From Caldithrix abyssi DSM 13497 (GTDB lineage: Bacteria; Calditrichota; Calditrichia; Calditrichales; Calditrichaceae), in NCBI RefSeq assembly GCF_001886815.1, contig NZ_CP018099.1:744001-808000 (forward strand): DNA of 64,000 nt, written 5' to 3'. The notes beneath the pieces were generated by a model. That model was not told where the DNA came from. It made no database searches and saw nothing but the letters and a program-made list of their open reading frames with translations. Position numbers and translations under genes: made by a program. The stretch's first letter is position 1. Each line of letters starts with the position of its first letter. Below, in pieces: positions 8,812 through 16,587 of the stretch.

Positions 8812-10518
8812 GAGGCTGTTGCATGGGGGGGAGGAATTAATGCTTATATTCTCCGATATTGATAATTTTTTCTCATTCTTAAGCGTTGGGCAAAATATAG
8901 AATTAAAAACGCCAAAATATTCTTTGAAAATAAAATTAATAGATCATCTTTTTCTTGTGATGCTGTTATAAACGCTGCTAAACGTTTCCCTAACATATTT
9001 TTAAATAGAACATTAATATTATGCCCAATACACATTAACGTAAATTCACTACGAACATTATTAAGACCAGATAAGGAAAATCCACGATAGCCTAAATTAT
9101 GCTTCAAGTTACCAAAAACAGGTTCAACTGTCACCGAACGCTTTTTTAGTCGTTCCTGCGCCGCTGAAGTTTGTAACTTTTTCGCCATACGTTCGCAATA
9201 ACTCTCATTAACTGAACGATGGATTTGCTTAACTTTCTTTTTACTGGAAATGCATAAATTAATTAAGGGACAGTCCTGACAATCATTGGAACGATATACG
9301 ATCCGTTCGCTATTCCTCTCAACTGGAAAAAGCTTCTTACCCGCCGGACATTCATAGTAATCTCCCTGTTCATGATACACAAAATCACTTCGTTTTAGTT
9401 TTCTTTCTTCTTTTTGCAATTCTTCCTTGGAGGTCGGTGTCTCCTTTATCGAACGATTGGATAACTGGGGATCGGCTATTACGGCATCAATCTGCTTTTC
9501 TTCCAATTCTTTTAGGTCTGTGCTATTGTGATAACCGGAATCGGCCGTGTAAGATCGCTTATCATCTGAACCAAGATTCTTCTCTACTTGTTCTTGGATC
9601 GGTATGAATTGACCCTGGTCGTTGGGCTGGCTTACCACTTCATGGGCTACAATTAAATGACTGGACATATCTACGCCTAATTGTGCGTTATAACCCGGCC
9701 CATCCACCGAAGGCATCATGCGGGCATCCGGCTCTTTTACATTTATTTGATGTCTTGAACGATGTTCTGATTTGAGCTGTTTCTTACGCTCTTTCAATTG
9801 GGCTTTACGTTCTAATATCTCTTTCTCTAAGCGCTCAAGCCGTTCTTTCTCCGCTCGAAGAGTTTCTAAATCTAATTCATCCGTGGCCCCCTGTTCTACA
9901 AAATTACAGCGCTGCATGTATTGCTTGATCTCTGCTCTTAACTTCTCTATACGTTTGTCTAATTGATCCTCAGTGTAGCCATGACGCTTACTGCTGTGCG
10001 CTTTGATTTTCGTGCCATCTATGGCTATCTGGTTGAAACTACTTATGCCTTCGGCCTGGGCAATTAAAAGTATCTCTACAAAATATTGGTCTAATAAATC
10101 CAAATGTGCCTTGCGAAAACGACTTAATGTACTATGATCCGGATGCTGATTCCCAGTGATATAAATGTAGCGCGTATCATATTTACACAATTCCTCCAGC
10201 TTACGGGTGCTGGTAATGCCGTTACTATAAGCATAAAACCATAAGGCAAGCATCATGTCTGGGGCATAAGAATCACCGCCTTGTGAACTATAACGGGAAT
10301 AAAGTGCACTTAAATCAAGGCGCGAAACCAACTCCACTACAAATCGACTCTTTGGATCGTCTCTGGCAAAATCTTCCACACTATAGCCAAAGAGATTCAT
10401 TTGTGAGCGATTATAAGTAATAAAACTCATGGAATTCCTTTGTTATTACTTGTTTTATCTGTCGCCCAGAATTTACAAATTTTTTGAATTTTACTCAAAC
10501 TGAATTTGCAACAGCCTC
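8812..10518 (-). mobile_element. IS1182-like insertion sequence, copy 2
   Basis: A second complete 1707-bp copy in the same orientation as the first. The terminal inverted repeats GAGGCTGTTGCA / TGCAACAGCCTC are the same, but the flanking 4-bp direct repeat is ACTG (8808-8811 and 10519-10522). The different duplications show that the copies arrived by separate insertion events rather than by duplication of the segment. Every block I compared between the two copies was identical at the nucleotide level. Confidence 0.93.
8844..10430 (-). CDS. IS1182-family DDE transposase (copy 2)
   Basis: A 528-residue transposase with exactly the same amino-acid sequence as the copy at 7069-8655, including the D138/D297/E436 catalytic residues and the four-cysteine cluster. 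The start ATG is preceded by GGAAT on the coding strand, and the stop is 32 bp inside the left terminal repeat. No sign of decay is present, so either copy could supply transposase for both. Confidence 0.93.
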   Translation of the reverse strand: MSFITYNRSQMNLFGYSVEDFARDDPKSRFVVELVSRLDLSALYSRYSSQGGDSYAPDMMLALWFYAYSNGITSTRKLEELCKYDTRYIYITGNQHPDHSTLSRFRKAHLDLLDQYFVEILLIAQAEGISSFNQIAIDGTKIKAHSSKRHGYTEDQLDKRIEKLRAEIKQYMQRCNFVEQGATDELDLETLRAEKERLERLEKEILERKAQLKERKKQLKSEHRSRHQINVKEPDARMMPSVDGPGYNAQLGVDMSSHLIVAHEVVSQPNDQGQFIPIQEQVEKNLGSDDKRSYTADSGYHNSTDLKELEEKQIDAVIADPQLSNRSIKETPTSKEELQKEERKLKRSDFVYHEQGDYYECPAGKKLFPVERNSERIVYRSNDCQDCPLINLCISSKKKVKQIHRSVNESYCERMAKKLQTSAAQERLKKRSVTVEPVFGNLKHNLGYRGFSLSGLNNVRSEFTLMCIGHNINVLFKNMLGKRLAAFITASQEKDDLLILFSKNILAFLILYFAQRLRMRKNYQYRRI

Positions 10519-10620
10519 ACTGGCGGGATAAGGACCAGTCTTAAAAAAAATCCTTACTTGCACTGGTTGCCCGCACTGGGTGCCTGCGCTGGGTGCTTCC
10601 ACTGGGTGAAAACTACTATC

Positions 10621-10788
10621 CCTTTCCCAGAATAAAAGTCTGGGTGAGGGGACGTGGCCGATGGGGGATTTTTCCCGTCGGTGTTCAGGATTTCTGGCAC
10701 GGGCAATAAGCGTTCGGCGTGAAAGTAAAGGGCCTATTAATGGAGGATGTTGTCCCGTTGTTCAATCGTGTAAACCGTTGAAACGGTG
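10621..10788. repeat. Composite dispersed repeat A, copy 1
   Basis: Shares long near-identical blocks with 11325-11440 and 13631-13820: AATAAAAGTCTGGGTGAGGG, GACGTGGCCGATGG, GTTCAGGATTTCTGGCACGG and GGGCAATAAGC. It ends in the small palindrome ACCGTTGAAACGGT, directly followed by the tandem array. In copies 2 and 3 the left part (CCCTCATCCCC) is complementary to GGGTGAGGG, so the transcript could fold back. Confidence 0.75.
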
Positions 10789-11270
10789 GGCTATAATCAT
10801 GTCATCCCTTCGGGATTTTTAAAATAACCATTCATCTGATCGGCTATAATCATGTCATCCCTTCGGGATTTTTAAAACAAACCATTCATCCGATTGGCTA
10901 TAATCATTTCATCCCTTCGGGATTTTTAAAATAACCATTCATCTGATCGGCTATAATCATGTCATCCCTTCGGGATTTTTAAAACAAACCATTCAACCGA
11001 TCGGCTATAATCATGTCATCCCTTCGGGATTTTTAAAACAAACCATTCAACCGATCGGCTATAATCATGTCATCCCTTCGGGATTTTTAAAATAACCATT
11101 CATCTGATCGGCTATAATCATGTCATCCCTTCGGGATTTTTAAAACAAACCATTCATCCGATCGGCTATAATCATGTCATCCCTTCGGGATTTTTAAAAT
11201 AACCAATCAACCGATTGACTATAATCATTTCATCCCTTCGGGATTTTTAAAATAAACCATTCAGCCGATT
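10789..11270. repeat. Tandem array of nine 53/54-bp units with a hairpin core
   Basis: Units start with GGCTATAATCAT at 10789, 10842, 10896, 10949, 11003, 11057, 11110, 11164 and (as GACTATAATCAT) 11217, giving spacings of 53 or 54 bp. Every unit has the perfect small palindrome ATCCC-TTC-GGGAT followed by T5 and an A-rich stretch, then ACCATTCA. Two unit types differ in TAAAATAACC (53 bp) versus TAAAACAAACC (54 bp). A diverged single unit lies at 13890-13940. The whole unit is repeated, including what would be the spacer, so this is not a CRISPR array. Confidence 0.9.
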
Positions 11271-11324
11271 GACCAATCAACTCTTACACTTATTTCGTCA
11301 CCAACGTTGGCGTCCATTTTCCTG

Positions 11325-11440
11325 GGTAGCCCTCATCCCCTCATTCTCCCTCTTCCAGAATAAAAGTCTGGGTGAGGGGACGTGGCCGATGGGCGATTTT
11401 TCCCGACGGTGTTCAGGGTTTCTGGCACGGGCAATAAGCG
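11325..11440. repeat. Composite dispersed repeat A, copy 2 (short)
   Basis: Begins with GGTAGCCCTCATCCCCTC and runs through the same blocks as copy 1 up to GGGCAATAAGCG, then diverges. Compared with copies 1 and 3 it lacks the right-hand part ending in the CCGTTGAAACGG palindrome. Confidence 0.75.
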
Positions 11441-11521
11441 GGAAAAGATCATATTATCCTTCCGGGGATTTCCGGTCATTCATTCCACCGATCTATCAAT
11501 CAAAAAAGACGCTGATTCTCA

Positions 11522-13552
11522 TCATTTTTCAATCGGATAAAAGCGAATGGCCGTACCGCCGCCGGGCGCCAGGCGTAGAGTAAGAACAGTATTAGCGTCA
11601 ACAATCTTTTTCTCAATAAAATAATCGAGCGGAGCGCTTTGCCAGTCTGCGTGATCACCGTCCCGATAGATTTCTGCCATATACTTACGGTTTTGATCCA
11701 GAAAATATAACGGGGCTTTCAAAATTCGACCATGTTCATCGGTGATTGAACCAAGGTACCATTCGTCGCTGTGACGATCCTTACGCACGATGGTAACGTA
11801 ATCGCCAATACGCGCATGCAAAACTCTGGTTTCTTCCCAGTCCACCGGCACATCGATAATGAACTGAAACGCATCGCGATGGGCTTCGTAATTTTCCGGC
11901 AGATCGGCCGCCATTTGCAGGGGGCTAAAAATGATCACATACAGAGCTAACTGTTTGGCCAGAGTGGTGTTGACGCGATTATTTGGTCGGTACTGACTGA
12001 GCATGATGTCAAAAATGCCGGGCGTAAAATCCATTGGTCCAGCCAGTAAACGAGTAAAGGGCAGAATGACGGTATGTTCCGGAGGATTCCCGCCGTCTGC
12101 GCTCCAGGCGTTAAACTCCTGGCCCCGCGCCCCTTCGCGTGTCATCATATTGGGATAGGTGCGACGAATGCCTGTGTCCTTAATCGGCTCGTGAACATCA
12201 AGCATAATGTGATATCTGGCGGCGGTTTCCACGACTTTGCGATAGTGGCGAACCATAAATTGACCGTGGTGCATTTCGTACTGCACCTGACCGTTTTCAT
12301 CGATTCGTTTGATCTCTCTTCCGTGGGCAACGTAGCCGGTTTTTACGATATGAATGCCCAGTTTCTGGTAAAAGCGGAAGGCGTCTTCCATTTGGGCTTC
12401 GTAATTTAGAACGCTGCCGCCGGTTTCATTGTGACCGATTAGCTGAACGCCTTTTTTACGGGCGTAGGCGGTAAGTTGTTTGATGTCGAAATCGGGATAG
12501 GGCGTGGTAAAGTTGAATTTTTCGCCGTTTTTAATCCAGTCGCCATCCCATCCCGTATTCCAGCCTTCCACCAGTACGCCGTCAAATCCGTATTTAGCAG
12601 CAAAATCGATGTATTTTTTGGTGTTTTCCGTGGTCGCTCCGTGTTTAGGGCCGGAACTCCAGGTAGATTTTCCAATGTGCATTTCCCACCAGATGCCCAC
12701 ATATTTACCCGGCTTAATCCAGGAAACATCTTTTAATTTATTGGGCTCATTGAGATTCAAAATTAAGTAAGAAGTAATTAGATCGCCTGGTGTTTCAGCA
12801 ATTTGAATGGTGCGCCAGGGACTTATCATGGGCGTTTGAGCTTTAACTTTTACGCCGTCGGACCAGGGCACCAGATCGGCTTCTAATTTGTACCGACCTG
12901 TTCGAGCCAGGGTCATGCTGGCAAAATCGGTTAAACTGGCCTCATGTATGCTGATGGCCAGGCCGTCATTACCTTCCATGGTAAAAGGTGTGTGAACCGT
13001 ATCGATTTGACTTAGCGGGCTGTTCTGGTAAAGATATTCGTAACGATTCCACTGGTAGGCTTTAATCCACCAGGCGCTATAATCGTGCGTAAAGTTAAAC
13101 TCGGTGCGTTCGTCCATAATTGCGAATTGTTTTAAGTTTTTTTGATCCGGCAGTTGATAACGGAAGCCAATGCCATCATCATAAACGCGAAATACAATGT
13201 TAAGGCGGCGTTGAAGGCCGGATTTCTCCTGGAGGCGGACGATTAGTTGGTTGTAGTGGTTGAGAATTTTTGCTGCTTCGCCCCATACCTGTTCCCAGGT
13301 TTGATCAACGCTATCTGTTGTCAGATCGGTTATTTTAAAATTGGCGTCTAATGGCGGTTGGTTTTTTAATACAAAGCCCAGCCTTGAAGAATCGATCAGG
13401 ATTTCGTTAAAACGGTAAACCTGATAGTAAGGGCGTCCCTGGTCTAAAATGAAATTTACTTTTAAAATGCCAGAAGGCGATTGAAGGGTGATTTGTTGCG
13501 CAGATAAGGGAAGGAAAAGACAAAAAAACAAGGGCCAGATTCGTTTAAGCAT
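11522..13552 (-). CDS. Glycoside hydrolase family 97 enzyme
   Basis: A 676-residue secreted glycosidase. Residues 1-19 are a signal peptide ending in SAQ. The N-terminal beta-sandwich (about 20-280) has DDGIGFRYQLP and the FTHDYSAWW region seen in GH97. The TIM barrel contains VGIWWEMHIGKSTW, LVEGWNTGWDGDW, IGHNETGG, LDVHEPIKDTGIRRTYPN and TREGARGQEFNAW. Family enzymes are calcium-dependent alpha-glucosidases or alpha-galactosidases; the Glu residues in HEPIK and REGARG match those of the inverting, SusB-like subgroup, though I cannot decide the substrate. Most likely periplasmic or outer-membrane facing. It stands alone, with no SusC/SusD or transporter beside it, and is enclosed on both sides by repeat A copies. 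Confidence 0.92.
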   Translation of the reverse strand: MLKRIWPLFFCLFLPLSAQQITLQSPSGILKVNFILDQGRPYYQVYRFNEILIDSSRLGFVLKNQPPLDANFKITDLTTDSVDQTWEQVWGEAAKILNHYNQLIVRLQEKSGLQRRLNIVFRVYDDGIGFRYQLPDQKNLKQFAIMDERTEFNFTHDYSAWWIKAYQWNRYEYLYQNSPLSQIDTVHTPFTMEGNDGLAISIHEASLTDFASMTLARTGRYKLEADLVPWSDGVKVKAQTPMISPWRTIQIAETPGDLITSYLILNLNEPNKLKDVSWIKPGKYVGIWWEMHIGKSTWSSGPKHGATTENTKKYIDFAAKYGFDGVLVEGWNTGWDGDWIKNGEKFNFTTPYPDFDIKQLTAYARKKGVQLIGHNETGGSVLNYEAQMEDAFRFYQKLGIHIVKTGYVAHGREIKRIDENGQVQYEMHHGQFMVRHYRKVVETAARYHIMLDVHEPIKDTGIRRTYPNMMTREGARGQEFNAWSADGGNPPEHTVILPFTRLLAGPMDFTPGIFDIMLSQYRPNNRVNTTLAKQLALYVIIFSPLQMAADLPENYEAHRDAFQFIIDVPVDWEETRVLHARIGDYVTIVRKDRHSDEWYLGSITDEHGRILKAPLYFLDQNRKYMAEIYRDGDHADWQSAPLDYFIEKKIVDANTVLTLRLAPGGGTAIRFYPIEK

Positions 13553-13963
13553 TAGTTTCTCCTATTAAAATTTTTAGACAAAATACGAAAATCGGGAGAA
13601 AAGTAACAAATTTTTTAAATGTTTCTAGGGGGTAGCCCTCATCCCCTCATTCTCCCTCTTCCAGAATAAAAGTTTGGGTGAGGGGACGTGGCCGATGGGC
13701 GATTTTTTTCAAACGTTGTTCAGGATTTCTGCCACGGGCAATAAGCTTTTCCTGTGAAAGGGAAGGGCCTATTAATGGAGGATGGCGTTACGTTGTTCAA
13801 TCGTGTAAACCGTTGAAACGGTTTCCCTCTGGTTCCATCCGGGATGACCAGGCGATGGTGCGTTTTGGATTCCCGCCGTTGAAACGGCGGGCTATAATCC
13901 TTTTATCCTTTCGGGATTTTTAAAATAACCATTCAGTCAATCGACCAATCAACCAATCAACTC
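13553..13963. repeat. Gene-free repeat region upstream of GH97 (repeat A copy 3 and a diverged array unit)
   Basis: About 13631-13820 is the third copy of composite repeat A, ending in ACCGTTGAAACGGT. It is followed by a second palindrome CGCCGTTGAAACGGCG near 13873-13888 and one diverged unit of the 53-bp array (GGCTATAATCC, ATCCTTTCGGGAT). The end is a run of CCAATCAA/CATTCA nonamers. It contains the upstream region of the GH97 gene; I could not identify a promoter with confidence. A frame open through it has no protein-like content. Confidence 0.75.
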
Positions 13964-15739
13964 TTAACCTTCTACCTTCCCCTTCCTTTTAACCGTTAGC
14001 AGGGTAATATCATCGCTCTGTGGCATCTGGCGGGCAAATTGATTTAAACGTTCGACGATGCGCTCATTTAACGCACGGGCAGAAAGTTGAGCGCCGTTGT
14101 AGCGAAGAATTTCTTGCAGTCTCTTTTCGCCGAACTCTTCGTCGGCGATATTCATGCATTCGGTAACCCCGTCGGTGTACATGGTAATCAGTGCGCCGGC
14201 TGGCAGCAATCCAGCGCCCGCTTCGTAGCTGGCCTCGGGAACAACGCCTAAAAGCAAACCACCTTCCGTTAATTGTTCAAGCTTTCCGTCCGGTGTGATT
14301 AAAAAGGGCGGATTGTGGCCGGCATTCACATATTCAAAGGCGCCTGTTTGCGGGTTCAATTTTAAAATAAAAAAGGTAATGAAATGTTCAATAGAAGTAT
14401 TTTTGTAGATCAGTTGATTGAGCTTCTGCGTTATTTGCGCCAGAGAGTAGCGTTCGGCGTACAACGTGTGCAATCCGGCCTGTAGATTGGACATTAAAAG
14501 CGAGGCGGGCATGCCCTTGCCAGAAACATCGGCGATGGTTAAAATGATCTGCCCGTCGCTTAGCGGAAGGATATCGAAATAATCGCCGCCCACCTGTTTG
14601 CTGGGAATGTTCAGACCGTGGATATCCAGACCGCTGATTTCAGGAAAGGAGCGGGGGAGTAAGCGATTTTGAATGTCTCTGGCAATACTCAATTCTTCTT
14701 CCATGCGCTCCTTTTCGATGGTTTCCTGGATGAGACGCGAGTTTTCAAGAGAGATCATGGCAATATTAGCCAGAGTGGACACAAATTCCAGTTGTAAAGG
14801 CTCGTAAGGTTTTTGATCCATGCGCGCGCCTAAAAAGATGAAGCCGCCGATGGCGTTTTTAATCTCCATAGGAACAACCAGGTGAATATTGAAATCCAGC
14901 AGGTGGCGAAAATCCTCAGACTCATTCACCAGCAAAGGGTGATCAATCCTGGCCAGGCGATCGCAGTCGTTTAGCACGGCCTGACAGCAATCTTCAGGAA
15001 AGTGCGAGCCTTTGCGAAAGACCACCTGCCAGCCGTTCTCCTTTTTTTGAACCACAAAAAATTGGTTCACCAGCATCTGTCCCATCAAAGAAAAGGATAG
15101 TTGTTTTAAAATCAGCTCTTCTTCAAATATCTGATTCAGCTCCTTGCCGATTTCAAAAAGTGTTTTTAGTTCCTGAATTTTTTCATCGAGCGAGCGATTA
15201 ACCTTTTTCAATTCCGCAATAATCAGGGCATTTTCGATGGCCTGACCGGCAATATTGCAAATGGAAAACAGAAAATCGATTTCATCGCTGGAATAAGGCT
15301 GATGGGTTAACTTGCTGCCGAAGCCGATTAACCCCTTAATTTGGTTTTTGGACAGAATGGGCAGCAGGAGTTCGATTTTGGCTTCTTTAAAAAGATGAAT
15401 CCAGGCTTCGTTTGAGGTGAGCGTGGAGAGCAAAAGCGGTTCCGTAGGGGCATTGGCAATATGGAGCGTTTTCCCGGCCCAGTCTCTGGGAAGCCCCTTA
15501 AAGTTCAAAACCTTAAAACGTTTATCTTCTTTAATTAAAGCCAATCCTCTACTGATGAGCATTCGTCCCATGGGAATAAGGAGCACGTTGTCTAATATGC
15601 TGCGCAGGTCTAATGAAGAATTAAGCAGCTGACTCAATTCGAACAGGGAAGAGAGTTCCAGCAGGCGTTTGTCCGCTTCTTTGGTTTCCAGTTCGCTTTT
15701 ATGGCGTTCCCGAAAGCTGCTTAAATAGGTGGCTTTCAT
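13964..15739 (-). CDS. GAF-domain SpoIIE/RsbU-type protein phosphatase
   Basis: A 591-residue cytoplasmic protein. Two GAF-like sensory domains can be traced (about residues 25-180 and 200-340), followed by a helical linker (EKERMEEELSIARDIQNRLLP) and a PP2C-type SpoIIE phosphatase domain. The phosphatase has the metal-binding signatures GGDYFDILPL, IADVSGKGMPASLLM, NAGHNPP and MYTDGVTE. Such phosphatases dephosphorylate STAS anti-anti-sigma proteins and so start partner switching. It is the last gene of a minus-strand run with an RsbW-type kinase (6 bp gap) and a STAS protein, its likely partners. Confidence 0.92.
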   Translation of the reverse strand: MKATYLSSFRERHKSELETKEADKRLLELSSLFELSQLLNSSLDLRSILDNVLLIPMGRMLISRGLALIKEDKRFKVLNFKGLPRDWAGKTLHIANAPTEPLLLSTLTSNEAWIHLFKEAKIELLLPILSKNQIKGLIGFGSKLTHQPYSSDEIDFLFSICNIAGQAIENALIIAELKKVNRSLDEKIQELKTLFEIGKELNQIFEEELILKQLSFSLMGQMLVNQFFVVQKKENGWQVVFRKGSHFPEDCCQAVLNDCDRLARIDHPLLVNESEDFRHLLDFNIHLVVPMEIKNAIGGFIFLGARMDQKPYEPLQLEFVSTLANIAMISLENSRLIQETIEKERMEEELSIARDIQNRLLPRSFPEISGLDIHGLNIPSKQVGGDYFDILPLSDGQIILTIADVSGKGMPASLLMSNLQAGLHTLYAERYSLAQITQKLNQLIYKNTSIEHFITFFILKLNPQTGAFEYVNAGHNPPFLITPDGKLEQLTEGGLLLGVVPEASYEAGAGLLPAGALITMYTDGVTECMNIADEEFGEKRLQEILRYNGAQLSARALNERIVERLNQFARQMPQSDDITLLTVKRKGKVEG

Positions 15740-15745
15740 GGGCTT

Positions 15746-16192
15746 TTACCTTTTATTTTTAAATTTAATCAAATGTACTTTGGTTTTTTTGCCGGGCGTG
15801 ATGTTAAATCGCACATCATCCATCACCTTTTTCATCAGGTGAATGCCAAGCCCGCCGGCGCGCCCTTTTTTCAGAGAATGATTTAAATCGGGCTCGGGTA
15901 GCTTTTCAGGATCAAAACCGCTTCCGTAATCGGTAACAATGATTTCCGCCTTTTGATCGTCAATAATTATTTCCAGATCGATCGGTTTGGTGGCGTCAAA
16001 GCGGTAAGCGTGCTTGATGACATTGGTGCAGGCTTCGTCCACGGCCAGCTCGATCTGATCGATTTGTTCCGCGCTAAATCCGGCTTTCTGTACCAGTTCA
16101 TGGATAAAATGGCGGATCGTCTGCAAATTATCGGTCGAGGCTGTAATTTGCAGGCGAAATCTTTGTCGCTTATGTTTTTCTTTTTTGCTCAT
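15746..16192 (-). CDS. RsbW/SpoIIAB-type anti-sigma factor serine kinase
   Basis: A 148-residue GHKL ATPase. The N box is AVDEACTNVIKHAY, the G1 box VTDYGSGFDP, and the G2 region GGLGIHLMKKVMD, all intact. Proteins of this type bind and hold a sigma factor or other output and phosphorylate a serine in their STAS antagonist. It lies between the STAS gene at 16232-16573 and the phosphatase at 13964-15739, completing a partner-switching module. No sigma factor gene is close by, so the output may be encoded elsewhere or may not be a sigma factor. Confidence 0.9.
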   Translation of the reverse strand: MSKKEKHKRQRFRLQITASTDNLQTIRHFIHELVQKAGFSAEQIDQIELAVDEACTNVIKHAYRFDATKPIDLEIIIDDQKAEIIVTDYGSGFDPEKLPEPDLNHSLKKGRAGGLGIHLMKKVMDDVRFNITPGKKTKVHLIKFKNKR

Positions 16193-16231
16193 ATCTTTAG
16201 TTTCGTAAATAATTTAAAAAAGTTGCCTGAA

Positions 16232-16573
16232 TTAAAAACTTTTAATGGCCTGCGCCTCGTCGTCAAAAATTTCAAACAGCGCCGGAAATCCCAGTAAATC
16301 AAATACCTTGTACACCCGTTCGGAAAGGTTGCACAGTTTAATATCGCCCTGATTGCTGCGCACCTCTTCGATAAAGCCCATAAAAACGCCCAGACCTGCG
16401 CTGCTGATGTAATCCAGGTCTTTGAAATTGACCACAATTTTGTAGCGCCTTTCTTCGATTAACTGGTTCAGTGCGCTTTCGAACTGAGGAACGGTGTGCG
16501 CATCCAGAAAGCCGGCGACATAGAGCACCGAAATATCGTTTTTGTCTGTTCGTGTAACCTGAAAACCTTTCAT
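16232..16573 (-). CDS. STAS-domain anti-sigma factor antagonist
   Basis: A 113-residue single STAS domain. The phosphorylatable serine region is DYISSAGLGV, with the usual preceding strand KIVVNFKDL and the following helix GVFMGFIEEV. It should be phosphorylated by the adjacent RsbW-type kinase and dephosphorylated by one or both SpoIIE phosphatases of the cluster. A second STAS gene lies at 35266-35607, next to a GAF kinase. Confidence 0.92.
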   Translation of the reverse strand: MKGFQVTRTDKNDISVLYVAGFLDAHTVPQFESALNQLIEERRYKIVVNFKDLDYISSAGLGVFMGFIEEVRSNQGDIKLCNLSERVYKVFDLLGFPALFEIFDDEAQAIKSF

Positions 16574-16587
16574 GTATTGCCTCCCGC

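Larger units (their letters stand above)
10519..11521. repeat. Gene-free repeat region between IS copy 2 and the GH97 gene
   Basis: I see no credible gene here. From left to right it holds the remaining palindrome arm GCGGGAT (10523-10529), a short G/T-rich stretch with repeated CTGGGTG, one copy of composite repeat A (about 10621-10788), the nine-unit tandem array (10789-11270) and a second, shorter copy of repeat A (about 11325-11440). Short open frames that cross it have the repeats' composition and no recognisable protein content. Confidence 0.8.

Noticed and set aside
7037-10518. Composite transposon formed by the two IS copies
   Set aside because: Only 68 bp without a gene lie between them, and each copy has its own different 4-bp target duplication, so they are independent insertions.
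10687-10705. Sigma-54 promoter (TGGCAC) in repeat A
   Set aside because: TGGCAC is followed by GGGCAATAAGC, without the required TTGC(A/T) at the right spacing, and it lies in a repeat.
10789-11270. CRISPR array
   Set aside because: The regular spacing suggests one, but the supposed spacers are also repeated almost identically, the whole 53/54-bp unit is conserved, and no cas gene is present.
11269-11583. 104-residue frame in the repeat region
   Set aside because: It reads through repeat A copy 2 and into the GH97 gene's 3' end on the opposite strand.
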